Part shown: in pieces, positions 44,411 through 53,729 of the stretch
Layout of the letters: each line of letters opens with the position of its first letter
How positions within the stretch are numbered: the stretch's first letter is position 1
The notes under the pieces: generated by a model
The model's input: the letters and a program-made list of their open reading frames with translations, nothing else
What the model was told of the DNA's origin: nothing
Database searches by the model: none
Source of the DNA: Collimonas fungivorans Ter331
GTDB taxonomy: Bacteria > Pseudomonadota > Gammaproteobacteria > Burkholderiales > Burkholderiaceae_D
Assembly (NCBI RefSeq): GCF_000221045.1
Contig: NC_015856.1
Span: 1,928,687 to 1,992,686, forward strand
Reading direction: 5' to 3'
DNA: 64,000 nt
Program-made: the position numbers and the translations under genes

Positions 44411-47052
44411 CAGTTTTTCTGCCCGCTGCTGAGATGCTTCAGCCGATATAGCTGTTCCAGCGCTTCGCGCGGGGTCAGGGTGTCGGGATCGATGCTGTCC
44501 AGGGCGATCAGCAATTCGCTGTCCACGGCCTCGCTGCCGCCGGTTTCATCGGCGTCCATGCTGGCGGCCTGCGCAAACAGGTCGAATTGCGGCGTCGGCT
44601 GCACCGATTGCGACTCCAGCAAGGCCAGGTGCTTGCGGGCGGCGCGGATCACCGGCGCCGGCACGCCGGCCAGCTGCGCCACCTGCAGGCCATAGCTCTG
44701 GGACGCAGGCCCGGCCTGCACGGCATGCAGGAAGACGATGCTGTCCTTGTGCTCGACCGCCGACAAATGCACGTTGGCGGCCGACGGATGCAGGTCCGGC
44801 AGCTGGGTCAGTTCGAAATAGTGGGTGGCGAACAAGGTGAAGCTGCGGGTGGCGTCGATCAGGTGGCGCGCGATCGCCCACGCCAGCGCCAGGCCGTCGA
44901 AGGTCGAGGTGCCGCGGCCCACTTCATCCATCAGCACCAGCGAGTTTTCGCTGGCGCCGTTGAGGATGGCGGCCGATTCGGTCATTTCGACCATGAAGGT
45001 GGAGCGGCCGCCGGCCAGGTCGTCGGCGGCGCCGATACGGGTGAAGATGCGGTCGATCGGACCCAGCACGGCGCTGTCGGCGGGCACGTAGCTGCCGACG
45101 TAAGCCAGCAGGGTGATCAGCGCTACCTGGCGCATGAAGGTCGATTTACCGCCCATGTTGGGGCCGGTGATCAGCAGCAGCTTGCGTTCGGGCGACAGCT
45201 GGCAGTCGTTGGCGATGAAGCGTTCAATCTGTTTTTCCACTACCGGATGGCGCCCTTGCACGATCTGGATCGCCGGTTCGTTCACCAGCCGCGGCACGCA
45301 CCAGTCGTGGCGCGCAGCGTGGTCGGCCAGCGCCACCAGAGTGTCGAGCTGGGCCAGCGCGTGGGCGATGTTTTGCAAGGTGCCGATATGCGGCGCCAGG
45401 TCTTGCAATATCTGGTCGTACAGCGCTTTCTCGCGGATCAGCGCGCGTTCCTGCGCCGACAGGGCCTTGTCTTCAAACGCTTTCAGTTCCGGCGTGATGT
45501 AGCGCTCGGCATTTTTCAGGGTCTGGCGCCGGCGGTAATCGTCCGGCACCTTGGTGGTCTGGCCGTGCGTGACTTCGATGTAGAAGCCGTGCACCTTGTT
45601 GTATTCGACGCGCAGGTTGGCGATGCCGGTGCGCGCCCGTTCACGCGTTTCCAGGTCGACCAGGAACTGGCCGGCGTTTTCCGACAGTCCACGCAGTTCA
45701 TCCAGTTCGGCGTCGAAGCCGGGGGCGATGACGCCGCCGTCGCGCACCATGGTCGACGGTTCGGCCGCGATTGAGGTCTGCAACAGCTGCAGGCAGTCGA
45801 CCGGGGTTTCCAGCGCGCTTTGCAGTTCCTGCAGCAGCGGCGCTTGATTTTCACTGCCGCACATGGCGATGTCGGCGCGCAGGGAGTCCAGCTGTAGCAG
45901 GCCGTCGCGCAAGCCGGCCAGGTCGCGCGGCCGCGCCGACAGCAGGGCGATGCGGGCGGTGATCCGTTCGATGTCCGGTACAGCACTGAGCGTACTGGAA
46001 ATGGCGCTGCCGGCATCGGCGGCAATCAGGGCGCCGATCGCCGCGTGGCGGCCGCGGGCTACCGCCTGGTCGCGCTTGGCGTGGTGCAGCCAGTGGCGCA
46101 GCAGGCGCGATCCCATCGCGGTGCGGCAGTGATCCAGCAGCGAAAACAGGGTAGGGGCGCCGGACGAGGCGTCCTGGCCACGTATGGTTTCGGTCAGTTC
46201 CAGGTTGCGCCGGGTGGCGGCGTCGAGGCCGATGAATTCGTTTTCGGTTTCCACCGTGAGCGTGCGCACATGCTGCAAACCCTTGCCCTGGGTCGATTGC
46301 GCGTAACGCAGCAAGGCGCCGGCGGCGCCGATGGCGGCGCTCAAGCCCTCGGCGCCAAAGCCGCCCAGGCTGCTGACGGCGAGCTGGTCGAGCAGCGCTT
46401 TCTGGCCGTTGGCGATATCGAAGTGCCATTCCGGCACAGTAGTGGCCTTGTCGACCACGGCGCTGCTCCACATGGTTTCCACCATGTCGGCGGCCAGGAT
46501 CTCGGCCGGGGCGATGCGTTCCAGCTCCTGCTTCAGCAGGGTATCCAGCGTCGCCGCTTCGCAGGCGAATTCCATCATCTTCAAGGCGCCGCTAGCCATC
46601 GACAGCCAGGCCAGGCCGACCTTGACCGCCTTGCGCTGCTGGGTCACGTACAGCGCCAGCAAGGGCTGGTCCGATTTTTCCGGCAGCAGGTTGGAGTCGG
46701 TCAGTGTGCCGGGCGTGATCACGCGCAGCACTTTGCGGTCGACCGGCCCCTTGCTGGTGGCCGGATCGCCGATCTGTTCGCACAGCGCCACCGATTCGCC
46801 CAGCTTGATCAGCTTGGCCAGGTACTGGTCGGCGGAATGGAAGGGCACGCCGCACATCTTGATCGGCGCGTTGTTGTAGGTGCCACGTGCGGTCAGCGTG
46901 ATACCCAGCAGGCGCGCCGCTTTTTCCGCATCGTTGAAAAACAGTTCGTAAAAATCCCCCATCCGGTAAAACACGAGCGTGTCTGGATAGTCGGCCTTGA
47001 TGCCGAGGTATTGCTGCATGCCGGGTGAAACTTTTTGTGCCGCTGCCGTCAT
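44410..47052 (-). CDS. mutS: DNA mismatch repair protein MutS
   Basis: The 880-residue protein has the N-terminal mismatch-binding motif in [14 protein letters not shown] (the FYE of the mismatch-reading site), the connector and lever domains, the P-loop [13 protein letters not shown] and the Walker B/dimer segment [16 protein letters not shown]. It recognises mismatched bases and recruits MutL. Length is normal for MutS1. It lies in a minus-strand run with the TonB-like gene upstream and the secreted protein downstream. Confidence 0.98.
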   Translation of the reverse strand: MTAAAQKVSPGMQQYLGIKADYPDTLVFYRMGDFYELFFNDAEKAARLLGITLTARGTYNNAPIKMCGVPFHSADQYLAKLIKLGESVALCEQIGDPATSKGPVDRKVLRVITPGTLTDSNLLPEKSDQPLLALYVTQQRKAVKVGLAWLSMASGALKMMEFACEAATLDTLLKQELERIAPAEILAADMVETMWSSAVVDKATTVPEWHFDIANGQKALLDQLAVSSLGGFGAEGLSAAIGAAGALLRYAQSTQGKGLQHVRTLTVETENEFIGLDAATRRNLELTETIRGQDASSGAPTLFSLLDHCRTAMGSRLLRHWLHHAKRDQAVARGRHAAIGALIAADAGSAISSTLSAVPDIERITARIALLSARPRDLAGLRDGLLQLDSLRADIAMCGSENQAPLLQELQSALETPVDCLQLLQTSIAAEPSTMVRDGGVIAPGFDAELDELRGLSENAGQFLVDLETRERARTGIANLRVEYNKVHGFYIEVTHGQTTKVPDDYRRRQTLKNAERYITPELKAFEDKALSAQERALIREKALYDQILQDLAPHIGTLQNIAHALAQLDTLVALADHAARHDWCVPRLVNEPAIQIVQGRHPVVEKQIERFIANDCQLSPERKLLLITGPNMGGKSTFMRQVALITLLAYVGSYVPADSAVLGPIDRIFTRIGAADDLAGGRSTFMVEMTESAAILNGASENSLVLMDEVGRGTSTFDGLALAWAIARHLIDATRSFTLFATHYFELTQLPDLHPSAANVHLSAVEHKDSIVFLHAVQAGPASQSYGLQVAQLAGVPAPVIRAARKHLALLESQSVQPTPQFDLFAQAASMDADETGGSEAVDSELLIALDSIDPDTLTPREALEQLYRLKHLSSGQKN

Positions 47053-47225
47053 CGGGCGGCCCGTTGCTGGAAATTTGATTGCATTAAATGGGTTCTTTCT
47101 CAGGCGCTGAACCGCGCCTGATCGCTAATATTCGGGAATAGGCGATATTGTAAGCCGAACAAGGCTCAGCCGCCATTTCTTTGCGGTTCGGGATGCCTGT
47201 TGCACAAGCATTGGCGCGCCTGCTT

Positions 47226-48116
47226 TTATCGCGGCGGAGCGCTGTCCTGGAAAAACATTTCGCGCATCAGGAACTGCTGCAGTTCGGCCGTATCCTTCAA
47301 CCTGGCGCTGAGCGTGATGACGCGGCCCAGCCGCTGCGAGCGCCATGGGATGTCGGTGCTGGTCTTCTTGCGGATCATCTCTATCATCTTGTTGACGATC
47401 GCCATCTCGATGCTTTCTTCGCTGCCGCGCTCAACCGGGATATTCTGCTGCGCGCTGCGGCTGGCGTTGGCGTTCCAGCCGCGGAAAATCAGGCTGGCGC
47501 GGAACGGGGTTTTATCGCGCACTTCGAAGATGCCGCCGGACTTGTCCTTGTCCATGCCCATCCAGCCGCGCTGCGCCTGGATGTTGGCGCGCGCGATGTC
47601 GTTCGGCGACTGCGGCGCTTCTTCCGCGGTCTCGCCGGCTTCGGTGCGTTCCTGGGCCTGGGCTGCTTCACGCCGCTGGCGCGCGGCCTGGATGTGCGAA
47701 GAAAAATCCTCTTCTACCGATTGCTGGTACTTGGGCGCATCGGGCGGCGGCGGTATGGTCGGCTCGGGCGCGGTGGCGACCACCGGTTTGCGAACCTGAT
47801 CCTGTTTCGACTCGGTCTTGCGTGGTTTTGGTGCGGATTTCGGCTTGGCGGGAGGCGCCTGCCGTTTCGGCGGCGGTACGCTGCTGGGCGCCGTCGCGGC
47901 GCTGATGAGCAGCAATCCCATGTTGCCGGGCGAGGGCGAGGCCAGCGGCATCTCGACCGCCAGCTTGGTCAGTAAAAACCAGATGCCGATAATGTGGACC
48001 AGGACCGAAACCAGTACGCCGATGATCTTCGAAATGCGCCATTGACCGGCCTGCTGCTGGTCTGTCTGCGACGTTTCGCCCGGAGTTTCGCCTGGATTAA
48101 CACTCCCTTCCTTCAT
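47226..48116 (-). CDS. TonB-like single-pass membrane protein without a canonical TonB C-terminus
   Basis: The 296-residue protein has a short cytoplasmic start, one membrane helix (about 31-50), a Pro/Lys-rich stretch (about 80-145) that could span the periplasm, a charged coiled-coil part (150-185), and a C-terminal domain of about 100 residues (RGWMGMDKDKSGGIFEVRDK then ASLIFRGWN). The architecture is TonB-like, but the YP-containing TonB box-binding motif is missing and no ExbB/ExbD genes are near. It may be a structural envelope protein. The family is not recognised. Confidence 0.65.
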   Translation of the reverse strand: MKEGSVNPGETPGETSQTDQQQAGQWRISKIIGVLVSVLVHIIGIWFLLTKLAVEMPLASPSPGNMGLLLISAATAPSSVPPPKRQAPPAKPKSAPKPRKTESKQDQVRKPVVATAPEPTIPPPPDAPKYQQSVEEDFSSHIQAARQRREAAQAQERTEAGETAEEAPQSPNDIARANIQAQRGWMGMDKDKSGGIFEVRDKTPFRASLIFRGWNANASRSAQQNIPVERGSEESIEMAIVNKMIEMIRKKTSTDIPWRSQRLGRVITLSARLKDTAELQQFLMREMFFQDSAPPR

Positions 48117-48220
48117 CGGTTCAACCCTGTATCATCAACGTGATGGCAAGTTCGACAGCGTTGACGGCGGCCCCGCGGGAAACCGTGCCGTCCGCTGCTC
48201 TGGCGCCAAAGGTCGTCATG

Positions 48221-49465
48221 TTACCGTAACCAGCTTAAAACGCCATTGCCGGCGGCGCGTCCGGAGGCCAGGCAGACGCTGAGCAAGTAGCCGCCGGTGG
48301 GCGCTTCCCAGTCCAGCATTTCGCCGGCGCAGAATACGCCTGGCAAGGCCTTGAGCATGAGCCCCTGGTCCATGCCTTCAAACCTTACGCCGCCGGCGCT
48401 GCTGATGGCTTCGTCGATGGGGCGGGCGGCCAGCAGGGTCAGCGGCAGCGCCTTGATGGCTTGCGCGAGCAGCAGCGGCTGGCCAAAATCGGCGGCCGGC
48501 ACCAGTTCCCGCAGTAGGCTGGTCTTGACCCCTTTTAGGCCCAGGCGGCTTTGCAGGTGGCTGGACCAGGAGCGCGCGCCGCGCGGCCGCGCCACTTCGT
48601 CCGTCACGCGTTGCAAGGACCAGTCGGGCAACAGGTCGAGATGTATCAGGGCGCTGCCGCTGGCGGCGATGCGGTCGCGCAGGCCCGCCGACAATGCATA
48701 GATCAGGCTGCCTTCGACGCCATCGGCGGTAATCACGAATTCGCCTTGCTTGCGCAGCGCCGGCCGGTCGTTCTCGCTGATGGCGATGGCGACCGATTTC
48801 AGATGATGGCCGGCAAAGTGTTCGCGGAAATAGTCGCTCCAGGCCGCCTCGAAACCGCAGTTCGCAGGCAGCAGCGGCGCCACGGGCACCTCGCGCCGGG
48901 CCAGCAGCGGCACCCATTTTGCATCGGAACCCAGGCGCGCCCAGCTGCCGCCGCCCAAGGCCAGCACGACCGAATCGGCATCCACTGCGAGCTCTCCTTG
49001 CGGTGTTTCGAAGGATAGCGCGCCGGCCTCGTTCCAGCCCAGCCAGCGATGGCGCATGTGGAAGCCGACGCCGGCCTGCCGCAGGCGATGCAGCCAGGCG
49101 CGCAGCAAAGGCGCGGCTTTCATGTCGGTCGGGAACACGCGGCCGGAGGAACCGATGAAGGTGTCTATGCCGAGCGCGTGCACCCATGCGCGCAAGGCGT
49201 CCGGATTGAACTGGTCCAGCAGCGGCACGATTTGCGGGCGGCGCGCACCGTAGCGCGACAGGAAATCGTCGTAGGCCTCGGAATGGGTCAGGTTCATGCC
49301 GCCTTTGCCGGCCAGCAGGAATTTGCGGCCTACCGAGGGCATGGCGTCGTACACATGGACTTGCATTCCGCCAGCCGCCAGCACCTCGGCCGCCATCAGG
49401 CCGGCCGGGCCGCCGCCGATAACGGCGACTGTTTTTTGCAATCCGGAATTATTCAACGAAGTCAT
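48221..49465 (-). CDS. TIGR03862/HI0933-family flavoprotein
   Basis: The 414-residue protein begins with an FAD Rossmann motif, VIGGGPAGLMAAEVLAAGG, then GRKFLLAGKGGMNLTHSE, which marks the HI0933/BaiN-like family, and ends with GVFCAGEMLDWEAPTGGY. These cytoplasmic NAD(P)/FAD-dependent oxidoreductases are widespread but their substrate is mostly unknown. Its length fits the TIGR03862 branch. Confidence 0.9.
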   Translation of the reverse strand: MTSLNNSGLQKTVAVIGGGPAGLMAAEVLAAGGMQVHVYDAMPSVGRKFLLAGKGGMNLTHSEAYDDFLSRYGARRPQIVPLLDQFNPDALRAWVHALGIDTFIGSSGRVFPTDMKAAPLLRAWLHRLRQAGVGFHMRHRWLGWNEAGALSFETPQGELAVDADSVVLALGGGSWARLGSDAKWVPLLARREVPVAPLLPANCGFEAAWSDYFREHFAGHHLKSVAIAISENDRPALRKQGEFVITADGVEGSLIYALSAGLRDRIAASGSALIHLDLLPDWSLQRVTDEVARPRGARSWSSHLQSRLGLKGVKTSLLRELVPAADFGQPLLLAQAIKALPLTLLAARPIDEAISSAGGVRFEGMDQGLMLKALPGVFCAGEMLDWEAPTGGYLLSVCLASGRAAGNGVLSWLR

Positions 49466-49633
49466 CAGTCGGGGAAAGCCAATCCTGCAGTGTGATTCAA
49501 GGGAGTTTTAATAAGAAGAGTTGCAGGAACTGCCATAAAAATCTGCCAGAGGAAGCGGTCTGCAACTTTACCATATTGCAGCAATCAACACGGCCGGCAA
49601 GCAGCCGCTAAAGCCCATTGGTGACATGGAAAC

Positions 49634-49664
49634 AAAAGAGGCTGGTTTGCACCAGCCTCTTTTA
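49634..49664. terminator. Terminator after ilvD
   Basis: AAAAGAGGCTGGT pairs with ACCAGCCTCTTTT around TTGC. On the minus strand the stem is followed by TTTTGTTT, so it should end the ilvD transcript. The rest of the 249-base gap 49466-49714 shows no gene. Confidence 0.88.
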
Positions 49665-49714
49665 CAGAGAGTTACATTTTTCCTGGCAAATAAACGCTAG
49701 GACACAATAGCCAA

Positions 49715-51589
49715 CTAACGCTTCAGTTGGCTAATATCGCGCACCGCGCCGCGGTCGGCCGAAGTCGCCATGGCGGCATAGGCTAACAGCGCCTGCGACA
49801 CATAACGCTGGCGATTGACCGGTTTCCAGGCATCCTTGCCCTTGGCTTCCATTGCAGCACGGCGTTGCGCCAGCTCGCTGTCGCTGATTTTCAGGTGCAT
49901 GCGGCGTTCCGGGATATCGATTTCGATGATGTCGCCTTCTTCCACCAGGCCGATGGCGCCGCCTTCGGCCGCTTCCGGCGAGGCATGGCCGATCACCAGG
50001 CCGGACGAGCCGCCGGAGAAGCGGCCGTCGGTGAACAGCGCGCAGGATTTGCCCAGGCCCTTGGATTTGATATACGAGGTCGGATACAGCATTTCCTGCA
50101 TCCCCGGACCGCCTTTCGGTCCTTCGTAGCGGATGATGACGACGTCGCCGGCATGCACCGTGTCGCCCAGGATTGCTTCCACTGCGTCGTCCTGGCTCTC
50201 GAAGACGCGGGCGCGGCCGCTGAACTTGAGGATGCTTTCATCGACGCCGGCGGTTTTGACGATGCAGCCGTTTTCCGCCAGGTTGCCGTACAAGACCGCC
50301 AGGCCGCCGTCTTGCGAATAAGCGTGCGCCTTGTTGCGGATGCAGCCGTTGTCGCGGTCGGTGTCGAGGCTGGTGAAACGCTTTTCCTGGGAGAACGCAA
50401 CCTGGGTCGGCACGCCGCCAGGCGCTGCGCTGAACATCTTATGAACGGCCGGATCCTGGGTTTGCGTGATGTCGTTATTGGCGATGGAATCCGCCAGCGT
50501 CTTGGCGTGTATCGTCGGCCGGCTAGTGTCCAGCAAGCCGGCGCGCGCCAGTTCACCGAGGATGCTGACGATGCCGCCGGCGCGGTGCACGTCTTCGATA
50601 TGGTATTTGTCGGTCATCGGCGCCACCTTGCACAGGCAAGGCACATGGCGCGAGATGCGGTCGATGTCGGCCATCTTGAAGTCGACTTCGGCTTCCTGCG
50701 CCGCCGCCAGCAGATGCAGCACGGTGTTGGTCGAACCGCCCATGGCGACGTCCAGCGTCATGGCGTTTTCAAACGAGGCCTTGGTGGCGATGCTGCGCGG
50801 CAGGACCGAATAATCGTCCTGCTCGTAATGGCGCTTGGCCAGTTCCACTATCAGGCGCCCGGCGCGCAGGAACAGTTCCTTGCGGTCGGCGTGGGTGGCG
50901 AGGATGGTGCCGTTGCCGGGCAGCGCCAGGCCGAGCGCTTCGGTCAGGCAGTTCATCGAGTTGGCGGTGAACATGCCGGAACAGGAGCCGCAGGTAGGGC
51001 AGGCCGAGCGTTCGATTTCGGCGATGTCGGCATCGCTGACGCTGGCGTCGCCCGCCTTGATCATGGCGTCCACCAGGTCGATCTTGAAAATCTTCTGGTC
51101 GATCACGGCCACGCCGGGCAGTTTTTCAACCACCTTGCCGGCTTCCATCGGGCCGCCGGAAACGAACACCACCGGGATATTGAGGCGCATGGCGGCCATC
51201 AGCATGCCGGGCGTGATCTTGTCGCAGTTGGAGATGCACACCATGGCGTCGGCGCAGTGGGCGTTGACCATGTATTCCACCGAATCGGCGATCAGTTCGC
51301 GCGACGGCAGCGAGTACAGCATGCCGCCATGGCCCATGGCGATGCCATCGTCGACCGCGATGGTGTTGAATTCCTTGGCGACGCCGCCGGCCGCTTCGAT
51401 TTCGCGCGCCACCATCTGGCCCAGGTCCTTGAGGTGGACGTGGCCCGGCACGAACTGGGTAAACGAGTTGACCACGGCAATGATCGGCTTGTCGAAATCG
51501 CCGTCTTTCATGCCTGTGGCGCGCCACAGGGCGCGGGCGCCGGCCATGTTGCGGCCGTGGGTGGTGGTGCGGGAACGGTATTGCGGCAT
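49715..51589 (-). CDS. ilvD: Dihydroxy-acid dehydratase
   Basis: The protein is 624 residues from the ATG at 51589, which has GGAG upstream; the frame is open to 51652. It has iron-sulfur cluster Cys residues in [11 protein letters not shown] and [18 protein letters not shown]. It dehydrates dihydroxyisovalerate and dihydroxymethylvalerate in valine and isoleucine synthesis. Its long form (over 600 residues) is the E. coli type. It is divergent from metC. Confidence 0.97.
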   Translation of the reverse strand: MPQYRSRTTTHGRNMAGARALWRATGMKDGDFDKPIIAVVNSFTQFVPGHVHLKDLGQMVAREIEAAGGVAKEFNTIAVDDGIAMGHGGMLYSLPSRELIADSVEYMVNAHCADAMVCISNCDKITPGMLMAAMRLNIPVVFVSGGPMEAGKVVEKLPGVAVIDQKIFKIDLVDAMIKAGDASVSDADIAEIERSACPTCGSCSGMFTANSMNCLTEALGLALPGNGTILATHADRKELFLRAGRLIVELAKRHYEQDDYSVLPRSIATKASFENAMTLDVAMGGSTNTVLHLLAAAQEAEVDFKMADIDRISRHVPCLCKVAPMTDKYHIEDVHRAGGIVSILGELARAGLLDTSRPTIHAKTLADSIANNDITQTQDPAVHKMFSAAPGGVPTQVAFSQEKRFTSLDTDRDNGCIRNKAHAYSQDGGLAVLYGNLAENGCIVKTAGVDESILKFSGRARVFESQDDAVEAILGDTVHAGDVVIIRYEGPKGGPGMQEMLYPTSYIKSKGLGKSCALFTDGRFSGGSSGLVIGHASPEAAEGGAIGLVEEGDIIEIDIPERRMHLKISDSELAQRRAAMEAKGKDAWKPVNRQRYVSQALLAYAAMATSADRGAVRDISQLKR

Positions 51590-51775
51590 GATCTGCATCT
51601 CCAGAATGAATGGCTTAAGGCTGACGCTAGAGTGCCTTGCCCATAAGGCCATGTCAAATATATGATTTGTAGGCTATTAATATCGATTGCATATATATTG
51701 GATTTGGCATGTTTGCCGATGTCGGGCTGCGAGATTTCTTTCTATTTTGTATTTAAATACTTAAAAATATATAAT

Positions 51776-51796
51776 TATTAGAAAAATATTCTAATA
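51776..51796. promoter_or_regulatory. Palindrome in the ilvD-metC divergent promoter region
   Basis: TATTAGAA (51776-51783) and TTCTAATA (51789-51796) form a perfect inverted repeat around AAATA. It lies in a 308-base gap that is strongly AT-rich between 51655 and 51835. It may bind a regulator of ilvD and metC, for example an Lrp- or LysR-type protein; this is inference. No gene is seen in the gap. Confidence 0.4.
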
Positions 51797-51897
51797 AATT
51801 CAGATTTAAGGATCTTTGTTGCAATAATTTTCCATGCGGACAATCCTACAATGGCAGCAGGTAATCTCGCCGTACAGTCCAGCATGGAGCGCTTCTT

Positions 51898-53097
51898 ATG
51901 ACTTCCGATCATTCCTCAGGTTCGCCGACAACTCATGTCGACACGCAACTGGTGCATTGCGGCCGCGAACCGGCGCGTTTTGCCGGCATGGTGAATACCC
52001 CGGTGTTCCGCGGTTCGACCATCATCGCCAACAACCTGGAAGACTGGGAAGCCGCGCGCCAGATCGACAATCCGATGTCCAACTACGGCCGCTTCGGCAC
52101 GCCCACCACCCGTTCCTTCGAACAGGCGATCGTGACGCTGGAAGGCGGCCACAACTGCCTGGTGTTCCCGTCCGGCCTGTCGGCCTGCACCCACAGCATC
52201 ATGGCGTTCGTCAAAAGCGGCGACCACGTCCTGATTACCGACAGCGTATATGGCCCGACCCGCACCTTTGCCGACCGCGTCTTGCGCCGCATGGGCGTGG
52301 AGGTGGAGTATTTCGATCCGCTGATCGGCGGCGAAATCCGTACCTTGCTGCGGCCGAACACCAGCGTGGTGTTTGTCGAGTCGCCCGGATCGTGGACTTT
52401 TGAAGTGCAGGACATTCCTGCCATCGCCGAAGAGGCGCACAAGGTCGGCGCCTACGTGCTGCTCGACAATACCTGGGCTACGCCGCTGTTTTTCAAACCG
52501 TTCGAACATGGCGTCGATGTCTCTATTCACGCCGCCACCAAATACATCGTCGGCCACTCCGACGCCTTGCTGGGCGTCGCCAGCGCCAACGAGCGGGCCT
52601 GGTGCATCCTCAAGCACGGCGCCCACGATTTTGGCCAGACCGCGGGTCCGGACGATATCTACCTGGCTTTGCGCGGCATGCGCAGCATGGCGGTGCGCTT
52701 GCGCCAGCATTCGGAGAGCGGCATCCAGTTGGCCGAATACCTGCAGACCCAGCCGCTGGTGGAGCGGGTATTGCATCCGGCCCTGCCGTCCGATCCCGGC
52801 TACAAGCTGTGGCAGCGCGATTTCCTCGGCGCCAGCGGGCTGTTCACGATCGCCTTGAAAGAAGTCGGCCGTCCGGCGCTGTCGAAATTCTTCGACGGCC
52901 TGCAACTGTTCGGCATCGGCTTGTCGTGGGGCGGTTTTGAAAGCCTGGCTTTACCGCTGGACAAGCCGCCGACGCGAGTGGCTTCGGCCACGACCTACCC
53001 GAACCCGCTGGTGCGGATCCACGTCGGCCTGGAGAATATCGATGACCTGATCGCCGACATGGGCCTGGCGTTCAAGCGTATGGAGCAGGCGCTGTAA
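51898..53097 (+). CDS. metC: Cystathionine beta-lyase
   Basis: The 399-residue PLP enzyme has the cofactor Lys215 in HAATKYIVGHSDALLG, Asp190 in LLDNTWATPLFF, and YGRFGTPTTRSFEQAI at the phosphate-binding side. The motifs place it in the MetC branch of Cys/Met metabolism enzymes, which splits cystathionine to homocysteine, pyruvate and ammonia. An Lrp-type regulator converges with it, 4 bases between the stops. GGAGCG precedes the ATG. Confidence 0.92.
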   Translation: MTSDHSSGSPTTHVDTQLVHCGREPARFAGMVNTPVFRGSTIIANNLEDWEAARQIDNPMSNYGRFGTPTTRSFEQAIVTLEGGHNCLVFPSGLSACTHSIMAFVKSGDHVLITDSVYGPTRTFADRVLRRMGVEVEYFDPLIGGEIRTLLRPNTSVVFVESPGSWTFEVQDIPAIAEEAHKVGAYVLLDNTWATPLFFKPFEHGVDVSIHAATKYIVGHSDALLGVASANERAWCILKHGAHDFGQTAGPDDIYLALRGMRSMAVRLRQHSESGIQLAEYLQTQPLVERVLHPALPSDPGYKLWQRDFLGASGLFTIALKEVGRPALSKFFDGLQLFGIGLSWGGFESLALPLDKPPTRVASATTYPNPLVRIHVGLENIDDLIADMGLAFKRMEQAL

Positions 53098-53101
53098 AGA
53101 G

Positions 53102-53569
53102 TCAGTCCAGTCCGGCATAGTCAAGTGGCAGCGCGGTGGTGTGCTTGATCTGTTCCATGGCGAAGCTGGCGTTGACGTCGAACAGGGCGTTCGACTGCGT
53201 CAGCTTCTGGTACACCGCGTCGTAGGCGGCGATATTCGGCACCACCACCCGCAGCAGGTAATCGATGTTGCCGCTCATGCGGTAAAACTCGACCACTTCC
53301 GGAATCAGTTTGACGGTGTTGCTGAATTGCGCATACCAGTTGGCGTTGTGCTGGTTGGTCTTGATCGACACGAATACCGTCACGCCGACATTGAGCTTGT
53401 TGGCGTCCAGCAGCGCCACCCGGCGCAGCACCACGCCATCCTCTTCCAGCTTCTGTATGCGGCGCCAGCACGGCGTCGACGACAGGTTGACCTTCTCGGC
53501 GATCTCCGCCACCGGCGTGCTGGCGTCTTCCTGCAGGATGGCCAGAATCTGTTTATCTATTTTATCCAT
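53102..53569 (-). CDS. Lrp/AsnC-family transcriptional regulator
   Basis: The protein is 155 residues from the ATG at 53569. It has the Lrp helix-turn-helix LDANKLNV-preceding part DKQILAILQEDASTPVAEIA with LSSTPCWRRIQKLEEDGV, and a C-terminal RAM (effector-binding) domain with GNIDYLLRVVVPNIAAYD. It binds amino acids as effector. Its place next to metC suggests control of amino-acid genes nearby, but no direct site was proven. Confidence 0.9.
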   Translation of the reverse strand: MDKIDKQILAILQEDASTPVAEIAEKVNLSSTPCWRRIQKLEEDGVVLRRVALLDANKLNVGVTVFVSIKTNQHNANWYAQFSNTVKLIPEVVEFYRMSGNIDYLLRVVVPNIAAYDAVYQKLTQSNALFDVNASFAMEQIKHTTALPLDYAGLD

Positions 53570-53729
53570 GGTCGGCTTGATTCGAGATGAGTGTCGGCAG
53601 AGGCAGTTTAGCGCCACTTGCGCGAACGCAGCGGATTTCGAGTGTTTTGCCTATGTCCTCGATTGACTTTGCCGCCCGGGAGGCAGATATTAACGGCGCA
53701 ACATCTATAAATACAAGAGGGAGACACAA

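Noticed and set aside
49865-51646. Plus-strand open frame of 593 residues opposite ilvD
   Set aside because: It is the antisense of a certain ilvD gene and shows only low-complexity His/Arg/Asp-rich sequence.
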